Assembly (NCBI RefSeq): GCF_001651855.1
Contig: NZ_LNQC01000059.1
Coordinates: forward strand, 1-46,664
Direction of reading: 5' to 3'
DNA from: Sinorhizobium americanum
GTDB lineage: Bacteria > Pseudomonadota > Alphaproteobacteria > Rhizobiales > Rhizobiaceae
DNA: 46,664 bases
Part shown: positions 32,765-42,216 of the stretch, piece after piece
Layout of the letters: each line of letters starts with the position of its first letter
How positions within the stretch are numbered: the stretch's first letter is position 1
Position numbers and translations under genes: made by a program
Notes under the pieces: generated by a model
What the model was told of the DNA's origin: nothing
Seen by the model: only the letters and a program-made list of their open reading frames with translations
The model's database searches: none

Positions 32765-33385
32765 CTAGCACGTCATACCATAGCCCGGTCGCAATCCGGG
32801 TTCGGATGAGAGCGAGTACATCATCGAGAACGGCGGTGACCTGAGAAGGCCGAACAATCCATATCCGGCTTTCCAGCGCCCGTAGCCGCTAGCAATGTTG
32901 ATATGCCCGGCCTCGCCGAGATCGATGAGAGCGCTCCCCCAGCAGCGGGCCGTAAGGCGTAGTCTTTCCATGGACATGTAAGGATCGTTGAGACTTCCGA
33001 CGACGAGGCTCGGGAACGGCAGTCGCGAACGTGGCATCCGGCCGAAGTTGATCACGCAGGGATGCAGCTCCTCCGTCGTTTCGAGGTCACATGGCGCCAC
33101 CAGCAGTGCGCAACGCACGCGTGATGCAAGGCGATGGTTCGCAAGGTTTGCTGCTAGCACACAGCCGAGGCTATGGGCGACCAGCCCGATACCGCCCGGG
33201 CTGGCTTCAATGGCGCTTTCGAGGCACCCTATCCAACTGTCCAGATCGGGACAGATCCAGTTGTCCTGCTCGACAATTTGGCTGTCCGTATTGTCCCGCG
33301 CCCAATGACGCTGCCAATGATCTTCGGGCGATCCATTAAGCCCCGGAAGTATGAGAGTTTCGATGTCCGGAACCACTGACCTCAT
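32765..33385 (-). CDS. RBBP9/YdeN-family alpha/beta hydrolase
   Basis: The 206-residue protein has the small serine hydrolase plan: TLILPGLNGSPEDHWQRHW at the start, nucleophile elbow VAHSLGC, ALLVAPCD, then PSLVVGSLNDPYMSMERL with the acid, and LGEAGHINIASGYGRW with the catalytic His. A perfect AAGGAGG eight bases upstream fixes the start at ATG 33385. RBBP9-like genes occur repeatedly next to sulfonate transport genes, but their substrate is not established. It follows ssuB by 143 bp in the same direction, and may share its transcript. Confidence 0.88.
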   Translation of the reverse strand: MRSVVPDIETLILPGLNGSPEDHWQRHWARDNTDSQIVEQDNWICPDLDSWIGCLESAIEASPGGIGLVAHSLGCVLAANLANHRLASRVRCALLVAPCDLETTEELHPCVINFGRMPRSRLPFPSLVVGSLNDPYMSMERLRLTARCWGSALIDLGEAGHINIASGYGRWKAGYGLFGLLRSPPFSMMYSLSSEPGLRPGYGMTC

Positions 33386-33528
33386 GCGTGCAACCTCCTT
33401 CGGGACGGTTCCTGTCACTTACGTCCGCCGTGCCAAGTCCTTCCACCTGCCCGTGGAGAAGCGCTCGAAGTTTTGTCACTGGCAGCGGATTGGGGTCCAT
33501 TTCCAATGCCGACGCGGCCATGGTTCGC

Positions 33529-34359
33529 CTATACCTCGTCGAGAATTTGCGCCTGCAATGAGACGGCTGCGGTGTCCGCCGCCCCACGACGCGGGCGGGG
33601 AAGGTCGATCGGCATGTCGAGGGCGATCCCGCCGTCGCGCAGGACGATCACCCGATCGGCAAGTGCGACCGCCTCGGCGACATCGTGCGTGATCAGGACC
33701 GTCGTAAAGCCGTGCTCGTTCCAGATGCGTTCCAGAAGGCGGTGCATCTCCATGCGCGTGAGGGCATCGAGAGCCGCGAATGGTTCGTCCAGCAGGAGGA
33801 CGCCCGGCCGGCTCACCAAGGCGCGCGCGAGGGCGACGCGTTGGGCTTGGCCACCCGAAAGAACGGCCGGCCAGTCATTTGCCCGATCCGCAAGCCCGAC
33901 ATCGGCTAGTGCCGCCGCGGCGCTATCGCGCCAATTCTTCGTCCGAGCGATTCCGACATTGCTGATTACCCGATGCCAGGGAAGCAGCCTCGCATCTTGA
34001 AACAGGAGCCGCACATTCGACTGAAGCGACTTTACCTCAGCACCGCCCACTGAAATCACACCGCTGCTCGGCCGGTCGAGGCCGGCAATGAGACGCAGAA
34101 GCGTGGACTTGCCGCAACCGGATCGCCCGACGATCGCCAGCAATTGGCCGGCCGGAATCTCCAGATTCAGCCGCGAGAGCACTCGCCTGCTCGCGAACGA
34201 TTTCGACAATCCGTCGAGGAGCACGGTCTTCCCATTTTCCGGCCGTTCCTCCTGTTTCCGCGGAATCAGCTCGCTGACGACGGTCCGCTCGGTCGGACCC
34301 GGCACTTCCCGGAGAAGGGGCCGGCCACGCACACGAAGATAGGATACAGGCTCGCTCAT
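33529..34359 (-). CDS. ssuB: Aliphatic sulfonate ABC transporter ATP-binding protein SsuB
   Basis: The 276-residue ATPase has Walker A GRSGCGKST, Q-loop RLLFQDARLLPWHRVISNV, signature LSGGQAQR, Walker B LLLDEPFAALDALTR and switch VLITHDVAEAVALADRV. The short Q-loop phrase LFQDARLLPW is typical of SsuB. There is an extra N-terminal stretch of about 40 residues (LRVRGRPLLREVPGPTER and on) before the domain. The ATG overlaps the permease stop as ATGA. With SsuA and SsuC it imports alkanesulfonates for SsuD. Confidence 0.93.
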   Translation of the reverse strand: MSEPVSYLRVRGRPLLREVPGPTERTVVSELIPRKQEERPENGKTVLLDGLSKSFASRRVLSRLNLEIPAGQLLAIVGRSGCGKSTLLRLIAGLDRPSSGVISVGGAEVKSLQSNVRLLFQDARLLPWHRVISNVGIARTKNWRDSAAAALADVGLADRANDWPAVLSGGQAQRVALARALVSRPGVLLLDEPFAALDALTRMEMHRLLERIWNEHGFTTVLITHDVAEAVALADRVIVLRDGGIALDMPIDLPRPRRGAADTAAVSLQAQILDEV

Positions 34360-35171
34360 GATGTCGCTTCCCCGGTTGGGTTCATTCGATAGGCGGGATG
34401 CCAGGCGAGCGCGCGTGCCTCAATCAGGCGGGTGATGGTATCGGCAACCTTGCCGAGCAGCGCATAGACGATGACGCCGAGCACGACGACATCGGTCTGC
34501 AGAAATTCCCGCGCGTTCATGGTCATGTAGCCGATACCCGAGGTCGACGAGATCGTCTCGGCGACGATGAGGGTCAACCACATAATGCCGAGGGAAAATC
34601 GCAGACCGACCAGGATTGACGGCAAAGCGCCCGGAAGGATCACCCGCCAGAACAGGGCCAGGCGGCCGAGCCCGTAAACGCGTGCCATCTCGATCAAGCG
34701 GACGTCGATCGTGCGAATTCCGTGGAATGTATTCAGATAAAGCGGAAAGGCGGTTCCGATGGCCACGAGAAAGATTTTCGCCTCCTCGCCTATTCCGAAC
34801 CACAGGATGACGAGCGGGATGATGGCAAGATGCGGTACGTTGCGGAGCATCTGCATCGAGGTGTCGAACACGACTTCGACAAGCCGTGAAATTCCGGCCA
34901 GGATGCCGAGGGCAAAACCTATCCCGCCACCGATGATGAGGCCCTTCAAAGCCCGTTCCGTCGAGATCGCAGCGTTCGTCAGGAGCGTGCCGTTGCGCAC
35001 GCTTTCCAAAAAGGCCGCGGCGACAGCGCTCGGCGCCGGCAGGAGACGCATCGACAATAGTCCGCTGCGCGAGGCGATCTCCCATATGACCAGAAGACCC
35101 AGCGGCAGCGCCCAGGAAGCCAGGAACGTAAGTGCCGCGCCGCTTCTGGATTGAGGTAAACGGGTCGCCAT
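34356..35171 (-). CDS. ssuC: Aliphatic sulfonate ABC transporter permease SsuC
   Basis: The permease of 271 residues (283 if a GTG at 35207, overlapping the ssuA stop as GTGA, is used) has about six membrane helices and the family blocks QMLRNVPHLAIIPLVILWFG, IGEEAKIFLVAIGTAFPLYL and PGALPSILVGLRFSLGIMWL. These are followed by VAETISSTSGIGYM, the cytoplasmic loop and helix pattern of SsuC. I choose ATG 35171 because GAGAAAGG precedes it, but both starts are possible. It is intact, unlike the sulfonate-type permease at 23.6-24.3 kb. Confidence 0.93.
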   Translation of the reverse strand: MATRLPQSRSGAALTFLASWALPLGLLVIWEIASRSGLLSMRLLPAPSAVAAAFLESVRNGTLLTNAAISTERALKGLIIGGGIGFALGILAGISRLVEVVFDTSMQMLRNVPHLAIIPLVILWFGIGEEAKIFLVAIGTAFPLYLNTFHGIRTIDVRLIEMARVYGLGRLALFWRVILPGALPSILVGLRFSLGIMWLTLIVAETISSTSGIGYMTMNAREFLQTDVVVLGVIVYALLGKVADTITRLIEARALAWHPAYRMNPTGEATS

Positions 35172-35203
35172 CAGGACGCCTTTCTCGCCGGCCCGGCCGG
35201 CGG

Positions 35204-36145
35204 TCACTTCTGGACTGCGTCGGCGATCTTGATCGCCGACGGGATCAGACCGAGCTCATGAAACACGTCGGCGATCTTCTGCTGCGCGGCGACTACCTCC
35301 GGCGTGATCGGCTTCACGCCGTATTGCCGCCGCTCGACGGCGACTTCGAGCACCTCCTTCGGAAGACCGAGTGCCGGGGAGAACTGCTCGGCAACGTCGC
35401 TGCGGTTGGCATTGATCCAGGTGTCCACCTCGCCAAGCGACGCGACAATGGTATCGACCACCTCGGGATGCGCATTGATCAAGTTCCGCGAAGCAAGATA
35501 GAACTCGTGGTTGTCCACCACGCCGGTGCCATTCGCGAGTTGTCTCGCGCCTGTAGCGGATTCGGCGGCTGCGAGGAACGGCTCCCAAATCACCCAGGCG
35601 TCGACGGCGCCCTTTTCGAAAGCGGCGCGCGCATCCGCCGGCGGCAGGAATGAAACTTCTATGTCGGAATAGGAGAGCCCTGCCTTCTCAAGCGCCTTGA
35701 CCAAGAGATAGTGGACGTTCGAGCCCTTGTTCAGCGCGACCTTCTTGCCCTTGAGGTCGGCAACCCCTTTGAGCGGGCTATTCTTCGGGACGATGATTGC
35801 CTCCGCTTCCGGGGCCGGCGGCTCATAGCCGACATAGACGAGCGGGGCACCAGCCGCCTGCGCAAAGATGGGAGGCGCTTCACCCGTCGTACCGAAATCG
35901 ACGGAACCTACGTTGAGCGCCTCGAGGAGTTGCGGTCCGGCGGGAAATTCCGTCCACTCGACCGTATAGCCCTGCGGCTCCAGCTTTTCCTCGAGCAGCC
36001 CCTTTGTCTTCAGCAGAATGAGCGTGCCGTACTTCTGGAACCCTATCCTGACGATCTTGTCCTGCGCATCGGCAACCGTGGCGAGGCCAAGAGCGATACC
36101 CCCGGCGAGGGCAATCTTTGCGAGGTACCGTATAGCTGCGTTCAT
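35204..36145 (-). CDS. ssuA: Aliphatic sulfonate-binding protein SsuA
   Basis: The 313-residue periplasmic protein has a signal peptide (RYLAKIALAGGIALGLATVADA), then VRIGFQKYGTLILLKTKGLL, VEWTEFPAGPQLLEALNVGS, VDFGTTGEAPPIFAQAAGAP and LKGKKVALNKGSNVHYLL. This is the standard SsuA sequence, including the G-P-Q-L-L-E-A-L ligand segment. GGGAG nine bases upstream supports ATG 36145. It is the first gene of ssuACB. The AT-rich stretch at 36265-36305 upstream probably contains its promoter. Confidence 0.95.
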   Translation of the reverse strand: MNAAIRYLAKIALAGGIALGLATVADAQDKIVRIGFQKYGTLILLKTKGLLEEKLEPQGYTVEWTEFPAGPQLLEALNVGSVDFGTTGEAPPIFAQAAGAPLVYVGYEPPAPEAEAIIVPKNSPLKGVADLKGKKVALNKGSNVHYLLVKALEKAGLSYSDIEVSFLPPADARAAFEKGAVDAWVIWEPFLAAAESATGARQLANGTGVVDNHEFYLASRNLINAHPEVVDTIVASLGEVDTWINANRSDVAEQFSPALGLPKEVLEVAVERRQYGVKPITPEVVAAQQKIADVFHELGLIPSAIKIADAVQK

Positions 36146-36493
36146 CGAAAAGTCTCCCAAAACCAGTGCACCTGATCGGGCAAGGCTGCCACTTACGGCC
36201 CCGCGAACCGGGAACTGCAATGGAGATTGCCGATGTGTCACCCTACCGGCTCGAAGACATCTCTCTCAAATAATAATCTACTAATTTCATCTAAATAATG
36301 GATAACATTTTTCGTCGGAGGCTGGCGCCTGGATGGGGGGGAGCGGCGCCGTTTCGCGACCTATCGCCCGCGGTCACCTGGATGAGGGGACAATATGGGT
36401 CGTCAGTGTGACGCCGAGCGCCAATCCGAAACCCGGAATGACGCTCGGCTGCCGAAACCGCCATCGCGTGCTGCTGCGAAAGGCCATATGATA
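36146..36493. other. Intergenic region upstream of ssuA
   Basis: No gene is seen. An AT-rich segment at 36267-36306 contains two ATCTA words in direct orientation 13 bases apart, a possible LysR-type binding area for a sulfur regulator. The rest shows nothing. Confidence 0.4.
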
Positions 36494-37519
36494 TTACTGT
36501 CCCGGCTTGTAGATCTGGTCGAAAACCCCACCATCGGCGAAGAATTTCGGCTGAGCTTCCTTCCAACCGCCGAATTCGTCAATAGTGACGAGTTTCAGAT
36601 CGGCGAAGCGGGCGGTGTCCTTCGGGTCGGCAAGCTCCGGCTTGAACGGCCGGTAATAGTGCTTGGCGGCGATCTTCTGGCCGGCATCGCTGTAGAGATA
36701 GTTGAGATAGGCTTCGGAAACCTTGCGTGTCCCCTTGCTGTCGACATTGCCGTCGACAAGGGCCACCGGCGGCTCTGCCTTGATAGAAATCGACGGGGTG
36801 ACGATTTCTAAATTGTCGGGGCCGAGTTCTTCCAGCGAAAGATAGGCTTCGTTCTCCCAGGCGAGCAGCACGTCGCCGAGGCCGCGTTGCACGAAGGTAG
36901 TGGTTGCGCCGCGCGCGCCGGTATCGAGGACCGGAACGTGCTTGAAGAGCTGCGTCACATATTCCTGCGCCTTGGCATCGTCACCGTTGTTGGCAGCACG
37001 CGCCCAGGCCCAGGCAGCGAGGAAGTTCCAGCGGGCGCCGCCCGAGGTCTTCGGATTCGGGGTGATGACCTGAATGCCCTCCTTGGTCAGGTCGCCCCAA
37101 TCCTTGATGCCCTTCGGATTGCCCTTTCGGACCAGGAAGACGATCGTCGACGTATAGGGTGCGCTGTTGTTTTCGAGACGGGTCTTCCAGTCGGCCGGGA
37201 TCTTGCCGGTCGCCTGTGCAATCGCGTCGATATCGGCTTCGAGCGCCAACGTCACCACATCGGCCTCGAGGCCGTCGATCACCGAGCGGGCCTGCTTGCC
37301 AGAGCCGCCATGCGAGGTCTGGATCGTGACGGTCTCGCCCGTATCGGCCTTCCATTTGTCCGCGAAGGCGGCGTTGAAGTCCTTGTAGAGTTCCCGCGTC
37401 GGATCATAGGAGACGTTCAAGATTGTCGTGTCTGCGGCGGCAATACCGGCTGAGCCGAGCTGCAGGCTTCCGACCACAAGTGCTAGTTTCATTATTCCGG
37501 CAAGTCTATTCGAACGCAT
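36494..37519 (-). CDS. sbp: Sulfate/thiosulfate-binding protein, copy 2
   Basis: The 341-residue periplasmic protein has a signal peptide (LALVVGSLQLGSAGIAAA), then TTILNVSYDPTRELYKDFNA, the sulfate-site phrase QTSHGGSGKQARSVIDGLEA, ADVVTLALEADIDAIA and TPNPKTSGGARWNFLAAWAW, which together define Sbp. AAGGAGG before ATG 37519 settles the start, although the frame stays open upstream into cysA. It is nearly co-linear with the other Sbp at 38835-39860: same length and mostly the same sequence, so a recent duplication. The two copies flank cysA. Confidence 0.95.
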   Translation of the reverse strand: MRSNRLAGIMKLALVVGSLQLGSAGIAAADTTILNVSYDPTRELYKDFNAAFADKWKADTGETVTIQTSHGGSGKQARSVIDGLEADVVTLALEADIDAIAQATGKIPADWKTRLENNSAPYTSTIVFLVRKGNPKGIKDWGDLTKEGIQVITPNPKTSGGARWNFLAAWAWARAANNGDDAKAQEYVTQLFKHVPVLDTGARGATTTFVQRGLGDVLLAWENEAYLSLEELGPDNLEIVTPSISIKAEPPVALVDGNVDSKGTRKVSEAYLNYLYSDAGQKIAAKHYYRPFKPELADPKDTARFADLKLVTIDEFGGWKEAQPKFFADGGVFDQIYKPGQ

Positions 37520-37703
37520 GTCGACCTCCTTGTTGCGTAGATATAATCGACTGACACAACACGACAGATGACGAGGAAGGCTGTCCATCGAAAATGGCGT
37601 GTCCTCTTTGACATCAGCCGGGGAATTGCTTGCTTGCCTCGGATCGCACGATGCTCGCGCACGATCGACTGGGCTGAGAACGACGTCATGAGCCGTATCC
37701 TTG

Positions 37704-38747
37704 TTACTCCCCGCGAAATAGCTTCCACTTGGTGGGCCGGAACGCGATGCGGGTGCGGTCGGCGGAGGACGCACGCTCGGGCGACAACTCGATTTCAACC
37801 GAAGATCGTTCCTTACCTATTTCCAATTCGAGATGGCGGGTGCCCGCCACGCGGCGACTCGCCGTCACCCGGCCCGCGAGACAGCCACCAGATCCTTCGA
37901 TGAGCTCGACGTCGTGCGGGCGAAAATAGAGGGTTGCCGATCCATCCGGTTCGTTTGCTGCCCGCAAGCCGATCGGCCTGTCCTCGAACCAGACCTCGTT
38001 GGCAGCCAATTTGACGCTCAGGCAGTTCGATTGGCCAATGAAACCATAGACAAAGGGCGAGACCGGGTGGTCGTAAATCTCGTCCGACGTGCCCACCTGC
38101 TCGATCACGCCCTTGCTCATCACGACAACGCGGTCGGCAAGCTCGAGCGCTTCTTCCTGATCGTGGGTGACGAAGACCGTCGTGTAGCCGGTGCGGTCGT
38201 GAATTTCCCGCAGCCAGCGACGGAGCTCCTTGCGGACCTGCGCGTCGAGCGCGCCGAAGGGTTCGTCGAGCAGCAGCACGCTCGGTTCGACCGCCATGGC
38301 ACGGGCGAGAGCCACTCGCTGACGTTGGCCGCCGGAAAGCTGGGCCGGATAGCGCCTTTCGAGCCCCGCGAGTTGCACCAGCTCTATGAGGTCGATCGCC
38401 CGGCGGCGGATCTCGTCGGCCGGCGGACGCTTCTTGCTGGGCCGCACCTTCAAACCGAATGCAATGTTGTCAAGCACGGTCATGTGCCGGAACAGAGCGT
38501 AGTGCTGGAAGACGAAGCCGATGTTTCTCTCCTGCACCGTCTTCTTTGATGCATCCTCGGTGCCGAAAAGGATCATGCCTTCGGTCGGGCTTTCAAGCCC
38601 GGCAATCAGCCGGAGCAGCGTTGTCTTGCCCGAGCCGGACGGGCCGAGCAGCGCGATCAGCTCGCCTGAGTGGATATCCAGCGTCACATCCACGAGCGCC
38701 GGAAAGCGACCGAATTCCTTGCGTAGGTTCTCGACGCGGACTTCCAT
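37704..38747 (-). CDS. cysA: Sulfate/thiosulfate import ATP-binding protein CysA
   Basis: The 347-residue ATPase has Walker [30 protein letters not shown], signature LSGGQRQR, Walker [21 protein letters not shown] and switch [22 protein letters not shown]-terminal regulatory (TOBE-like) region carries YFRPHDVEL. This is the CysA pattern. Normally cysT and cysW permease genes stand between sbp and cysA; here there is none on either side, only two sbp genes. It would need a permease encoded elsewhere. Confidence 0.94.
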   Translation of the reverse strand: MEVRVENLRKEFGRFPALVDVTLDIHSGELIALLGPSGSGKTTLLRLIAGLESPTEGMILFGTEDASKKTVQERNIGFVFQHYALFRHMTVLDNIAFGLKVRPSKKRPPADEIRRRAIDLIELVQLAGLERRYPAQLSGGQRQRVALARAMAVEPSVLLLDEPFGALDAQVRKELRRWLREIHDRTGYTTVFVTHDQEEALELADRVVVMSKGVIEQVGTSDEIYDHPVSPFVYGFIGQSNCLSVKLAANEVWFEDRPIGLRAANEPDGSATLYFRPHDVELIEGSGGCLAGRVTASRRVAGTRHLELEIGKERSSVEIELSPERASSADRTRIAFRPTKWKLFRGE

Positions 38748-38834
38748 GAATGTCTCGTCCCTTCGATGCCTGCCGCGCCCAGCAGTCGCGGCGCCGTAGC
38801 GAAGCTCTTCGCCGTCTGTCGACCGGCATGAATC

Positions 38835-39860
38835 CTATCGACCCGGCTCGTAGATCTGGTCGAAGATCCCACCATCAGCGAAGAATTTCTCCTGAGCTTC
38901 GTTCCAACCGCCGAATTCGTCAATCGTCACCAGCTTGAGATCGGCGAAGCGGGCAATGTCATCGGGATTGGCAAGTTCTGGCTTGAAAGGTCGGTAGTAA
39001 TGTTCGGCGACGATCTTCTGCCCAGCATCGGTATAGAGAAACTTTAGGTAGGCTTCCGCCACAGTCCGCGTGCCCTTTCTGTCGACATTGCCATCGATGA
39101 GCGCCACCGGCGGTTCGGCCTTGATGGAGATCGACGGGGTGATGATCTCGAAATTGTCTGGGCCGAGTTCCTCAAGCGCGAGATGGGCTTCATTCTCCCA
39201 GGCGAGCAGCACGTCGCCAAAACCGCGCTGGACGAAGGTGGTCATCGCTCCCCACGCGCCGGTGTCGAGAACGAGAACACGCTTGAACAGTTGCGTCACA
39301 TATTCCTGCGCCTTGGCCTCGTCGCCGTTGTTGGCAGCACGCGACCAGGCCCAAGCCGCGAGGAAGTTCCAGCGGGCGCCACCCGAAGTCTTCGGATTCG
39401 GCGTGATGACCTGAATGTTTTCCCTCGTAAGGTCACCCCAATCCTTGATGGCTTTCGGATTGCCCTCGCGGACCAGAAAAACGATCGTCGAGGTATACGG
39501 AGCACTGTTGTTTTCGAGCCGCTTCTTCCAATCGGCCGGGATCTTGCCGGTCGCCTGAGCAATGGCGTCGATATCGGCTTCGAGCGCCAGCGTCACCACA
39601 TCGGCTTCGAGGCCATCGATCACCAACCGCGCTTGCTTGCCGGAGCCGCCGTGTGACATATCAATGGTCACCGTCTCGCCGGTCTCCGCCTCCCATTTCT
39701 CGGCGAAGGCGGCATTGAATTCCTTGTAGAGCTTACGCGTCGAATCGAAGGACACGTTCAGGATCGTCGTGTCGGCGAGAGCGGAGCCGATTAAGCCAAT
39801 CTGCAGAGCTCCGACCACAAGAGCCCGTCTCACGAGCCCGGCAAGTCTATCCGTTCTCAT
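38835..39860 (-). CDS. sbp: Sulfate/thiosulfate-binding protein, copy 1
   Basis: The 341-residue periplasmic protein has a signal peptide (RRALVVGALQIGLIGSALA), TTILNVSFDSTRKLYKEFNA, DMSHGGSGKQARLVIDGLEA and TPNPKTSGGARWNFLAAWAW. It ends DGGIFDQIYEPGR against DGGVFDQIYKPGQ in the other copy. ATG 39860 is preceded by GGAG at eight bases; 39872 is an alternative start. It leads the sbp-cysA-sbp set, 87 bp before cysA. Small differences at sites such as VLVLDTGAWGAMT versus VPVLDTGARGATT may alter ligand choice. Confidence 0.95.
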   Translation of the reverse strand: MRTDRLAGLVRRALVVGALQIGLIGSALADTTILNVSFDSTRKLYKEFNAAFAEKWEAETGETVTIDMSHGGSGKQARLVIDGLEADVVTLALEADIDAIAQATGKIPADWKKRLENNSAPYTSTIVFLVREGNPKAIKDWGDLTRENIQVITPNPKTSGGARWNFLAAWAWSRAANNGDEAKAQEYVTQLFKRVLVLDTGAWGAMTTFVQRGFGDVLLAWENEAHLALEELGPDNFEIITPSISIKAEPPVALIDGNVDRKGTRTVAEAYLKFLYTDAGQKIVAEHYYRPFKPELANPDDIARFADLKLVTIDEFGGWNEAQEKFFADGGIFDQIYEPGR

Positions 39861-40340
39861 CTCGATCTCCATGCTTGGCCCGGTGAAACTACGCCCCAAA
39901 CGCTGGATTGGGAAAGCAGAGATGAAGGCGGATTGCCGCGCTTGTCCGCGATCAACAACGTGCGCATATCCTCAAGAGCAAGATCATCTTTCTCGCCGTG
40001 ATGATCAGGCGAAATTCGTCGGCACGTTAATTCGCCAAATCTATTTAGTCGAAACTAGGCTTTTCGCCACACAGGCAGGGCGTGGCGACGTGCCAGATCG
40101 GTCCCATCCGAGTTCGGGATTGCCGTGCACGGAGGCAGACTGGCAGTTCACACTGTACCTGTTCCCGCCTAAAGCACTGCAAAGATTAAAAGCGGTCCAG
40201 TCGCTTGGACTGAAGAACGACTTTCGCAGGCATATTCACGGCGCGGAGTTCATTCGCACCGGCTTTCACCATTCCGAGCGGCATTTGGTCATTCCTCCGG
40301 TTAGGGCAGCGAACAGCGTCGCCCACTCTGATGTTCGTAG
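39861..40340. other. Intergenic region upstream of sbp copy 1
   Basis: No gene is supported. The sequence near 40030-40065 is AT-rich and includes TAGTCGAAACTA (4-bp inverted arms), which may be part of the sbp promoter. A plus-strand frame here is open, but reads as low-quality protein and overlaps the sbp start in antisense. Confidence 0.4.
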
Positions 40341-40889
40341 CTATCCACCAAGCGCGTAGTACTGCCCATCGCGATAGACCAATGAACCACGATTGCCGAA
40401 GCGAATACCGACCACGCAGCCGAGGACGATCGCGTGGCTGTGCCTTTCGATGACCTCTTCAACTTCGCAATCGATGGCTGCCGCCGCATTCTCGAGGACC
40501 GGCGCGCCGCTCACGAGGCGGGTCCATTCTGCGCCGAGGTAACGTTCCGCCCCCTTCAGCCCGCCGAGACCGGCGAACTGGTTGGCAAGTGTTTCGTGGT
40601 CGTGTCCCACCACATTGACGCAGAAGTGGCCGTATCGCTCGACGACAGGCAATGTTGAGGCAGAACGGTTGAGGGTGACGATCATGCGCGGCGGATCGAT
40701 CGAAAGAGCGGTCGCCGACGTGACAGTCGCTCCAGTTCGAGTCTCGCCCTCCCCTGCCGTTATGATGCTGACGCCGCCGCCAAGGGCGCGCAGGGCGCGC
40801 TTCAGCCCCTCGGCATCGACCCTGTGGTTGACGGGATGGCTCGTGGTGGCCTCGATATCGAATGCGCGCACAGAAGTCCGGACGGACAT
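40341..40889 (-). CDS. NAD(P)H:flavin reductase-like protein
   Basis: The 182-residue protein has the flavin reductase (HpaC-type) fold: LRALGGGVSIITAGEGETRT, then GATVTSATALSIDPPRMIVT, then GHFCVNVVGHDHETLANQFA and a C-terminal H-A-I-V-L-G-C-V-V-G. It would supply reduced FMN to the two-component monooxygenases (SsuD just upstream, and the NtaA/LLM enzymes). It differs in family from E. coli SsuE. GAGGAG eight bases before ATG 40889 supports the start. It is separated from ssuD by 146 bp. Confidence 0.9.
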   Translation of the reverse strand: MSVRTSVRAFDIEATTSHPVNHRVDAEGLKRALRALGGGVSIITAGEGETRTGATVTSATALSIDPPRMIVTLNRSASTLPVVERYGHFCVNVVGHDHETLANQFAGLGGLKGAERYLGAEWTRLVSGAPVLENAAAAIDCEVEEVIERHSHAIVLGCVVGIRFGNRGSLVYRDGQYYALGG

Positions 40890-41035
40890 CTCAATCACTC
40901 CTCTGTTGAGTATGAATTCACTGCATTGCTAGCCCTGCCGCGCCAAATTGCCACCGATCAGGAAATTCGGTCATGCCTGCGATGGGCGGGCGCGAGCGGC
41001 TCGGCGCCCGATTGGTTTTCAGGGGCAGGGCAAAA

Positions 41036-42205
41036 TCAAGAACCAGCCACAACCCGCATATTGCCGCCGTGACCGCCGCCGCCGAATACCTGGTGCTCGC
41101 CAAAGGTCGAACGGATCTGGTTGCGCGGGGGGCCGAGGCCGATCTCCGGGAAGAGCAATTCCGAGACGCGATAGGCTTCCTCAAGATGCGGGTAGCCGGA
41201 GGCGATGACCGTATCGATTCCGAGATCCTGATACTCCCTCAGACGCGCGGCGACCGTCTTCGGCGAACCGACGAGCGCGGTCCCCGCACCTGAACGAACG
41301 AGCCCGATGCCGGCCCAGAGATTCGGCGCCACCTCGAGCTTGTCGCGCCGGCCGCCGTGAAGGGCCAGCATGCGCGCCTGTCCGACGGAGTCGGAATTCT
41401 TCGCAAATCCCTCTTGCGCGGCGGCGATCGTCTCGTCGGAGAGCCTGGAGATCAGCCGGTCGGCGGCGGCCCAGGCCTCCTCGTCGGTCTCGCGCACGAT
41501 GAAGTGCAGGCGGATGCCGAAGGTCACCTTACGGCCCTTGTCGGCCGCGGCCTTGCGGACCTTGGCGATTTTCTCGCCGACCTGGTCCGGCGTCTCGCCC
41601 CAGGTCAGGTACTTGTCTACGAGCCCTGCCGAAAACTCGATCGCTGCATCGGACGATCCGCCGAAATAGAGCGCCGGGCGCGGCTCCTGAACCGGCGGGA
41701 AACCGAGTTGCGCGTTGTGCGCCTTGATGTATTTGCCATCCAGGTTCGCCTTGCCGGTCTCGAGGAGCTGATTGAAAACCTGGAAGAACTCGTCCGCATG
41801 CTCGTAGCGCTCGTCATGTCCAAGGAAGACACCGTCGCCGGCGAGTTCCTGGGCGCTTCCGCCCGCGACGATATTGAGAAGCAGACGGCCATGCGAAACC
41901 CGGTCGAGCGTCGAGGCCAGCCGAGCGTAATAGGCAGGCGAGGCGATTCCGGGGCGAACGGCCACCAGGAACTTCAGCTTTTCCGTGAAGGCCGCAAGAT
42001 TGGCCGCAAGGACGAAGGATTCCTCGCAGGCGACGCCGGTCGGGAGGAGCACGCCGGAATAGCCGAGGCGGTCCACAGCCGTCGCGATCTCACGAAAATA
42101 GCCCGGATCGGAGGGTCGGCTCAGGTCATCGGATCCGAGATAGGCGCCGTCCCCCGAGGATGGAATGAACCAAAGGAAATCAAGAGGCTTGCTTGTCGTC
42201 GTCAT
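41036..42205 (-). CDS. ssuD: FMNH2-dependent alkanesulfonate monooxygenase SsuD
   Basis: The 389-residue enzyme cleaves alkanesulfonates to aldehyde and sulfite. Marks are [78 protein letters not shown] and a [18 protein letters not shown] segment. The conserved active-site Cys, His and Tyr positions of SsuD appear in VACEE, RVSHGR and HDERYEH. The C-terminus ends in a Gly-rich [10 protein letters not shown]. It lies 11 bp after an FAD/NAD(P)-binding protein gene, so they are co-transcribed. Confidence 0.95.
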   Translation of the reverse strand: MTTTSKPLDFLWFIPSSGDGAYLGSDDLSRPSDPGYFREIATAVDRLGYSGVLLPTGVACEESFVLAANLAAFTEKLKFLVAVRPGIASPAYYARLASTLDRVSHGRLLLNIVAGGSAQELAGDGVFLGHDERYEHADEFFQVFNQLLETGKANLDGKYIKAHNAQLGFPPVQEPRPALYFGGSSDAAIEFSAGLVDKYLTWGETPDQVGEKIAKVRKAAADKGRKVTFGIRLHFIVRETDEEAWAAADRLISRLSDETIAAAQEGFAKNSDSVGQARMLALHGGRRDKLEVAPNLWAGIGLVRSGAGTALVGSPKTVAARLREYQDLGIDTVIASGYPHLEEAYRVSELLFPEIGLGPPRNQIRSTFGEHQVFGGGGHGGNMRVVAGS

Positions 42206-42216
42206 TGGCAGTCCTT

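Noticed and set aside
37520..37798. Upstream extension of the second sulfate-binding protein into cysA
   Set aside because: The frame is open, but the signal peptide and AAGGAGG place the start at 37519. The extension would overlap the cysA end.
40030..40359. Plus-strand frame upstream of the sulfate-binding protein
   Set aside because: No ribosome site, poor protein composition and antisense overlap with sbp. Treated as a regulatory intergenic region.
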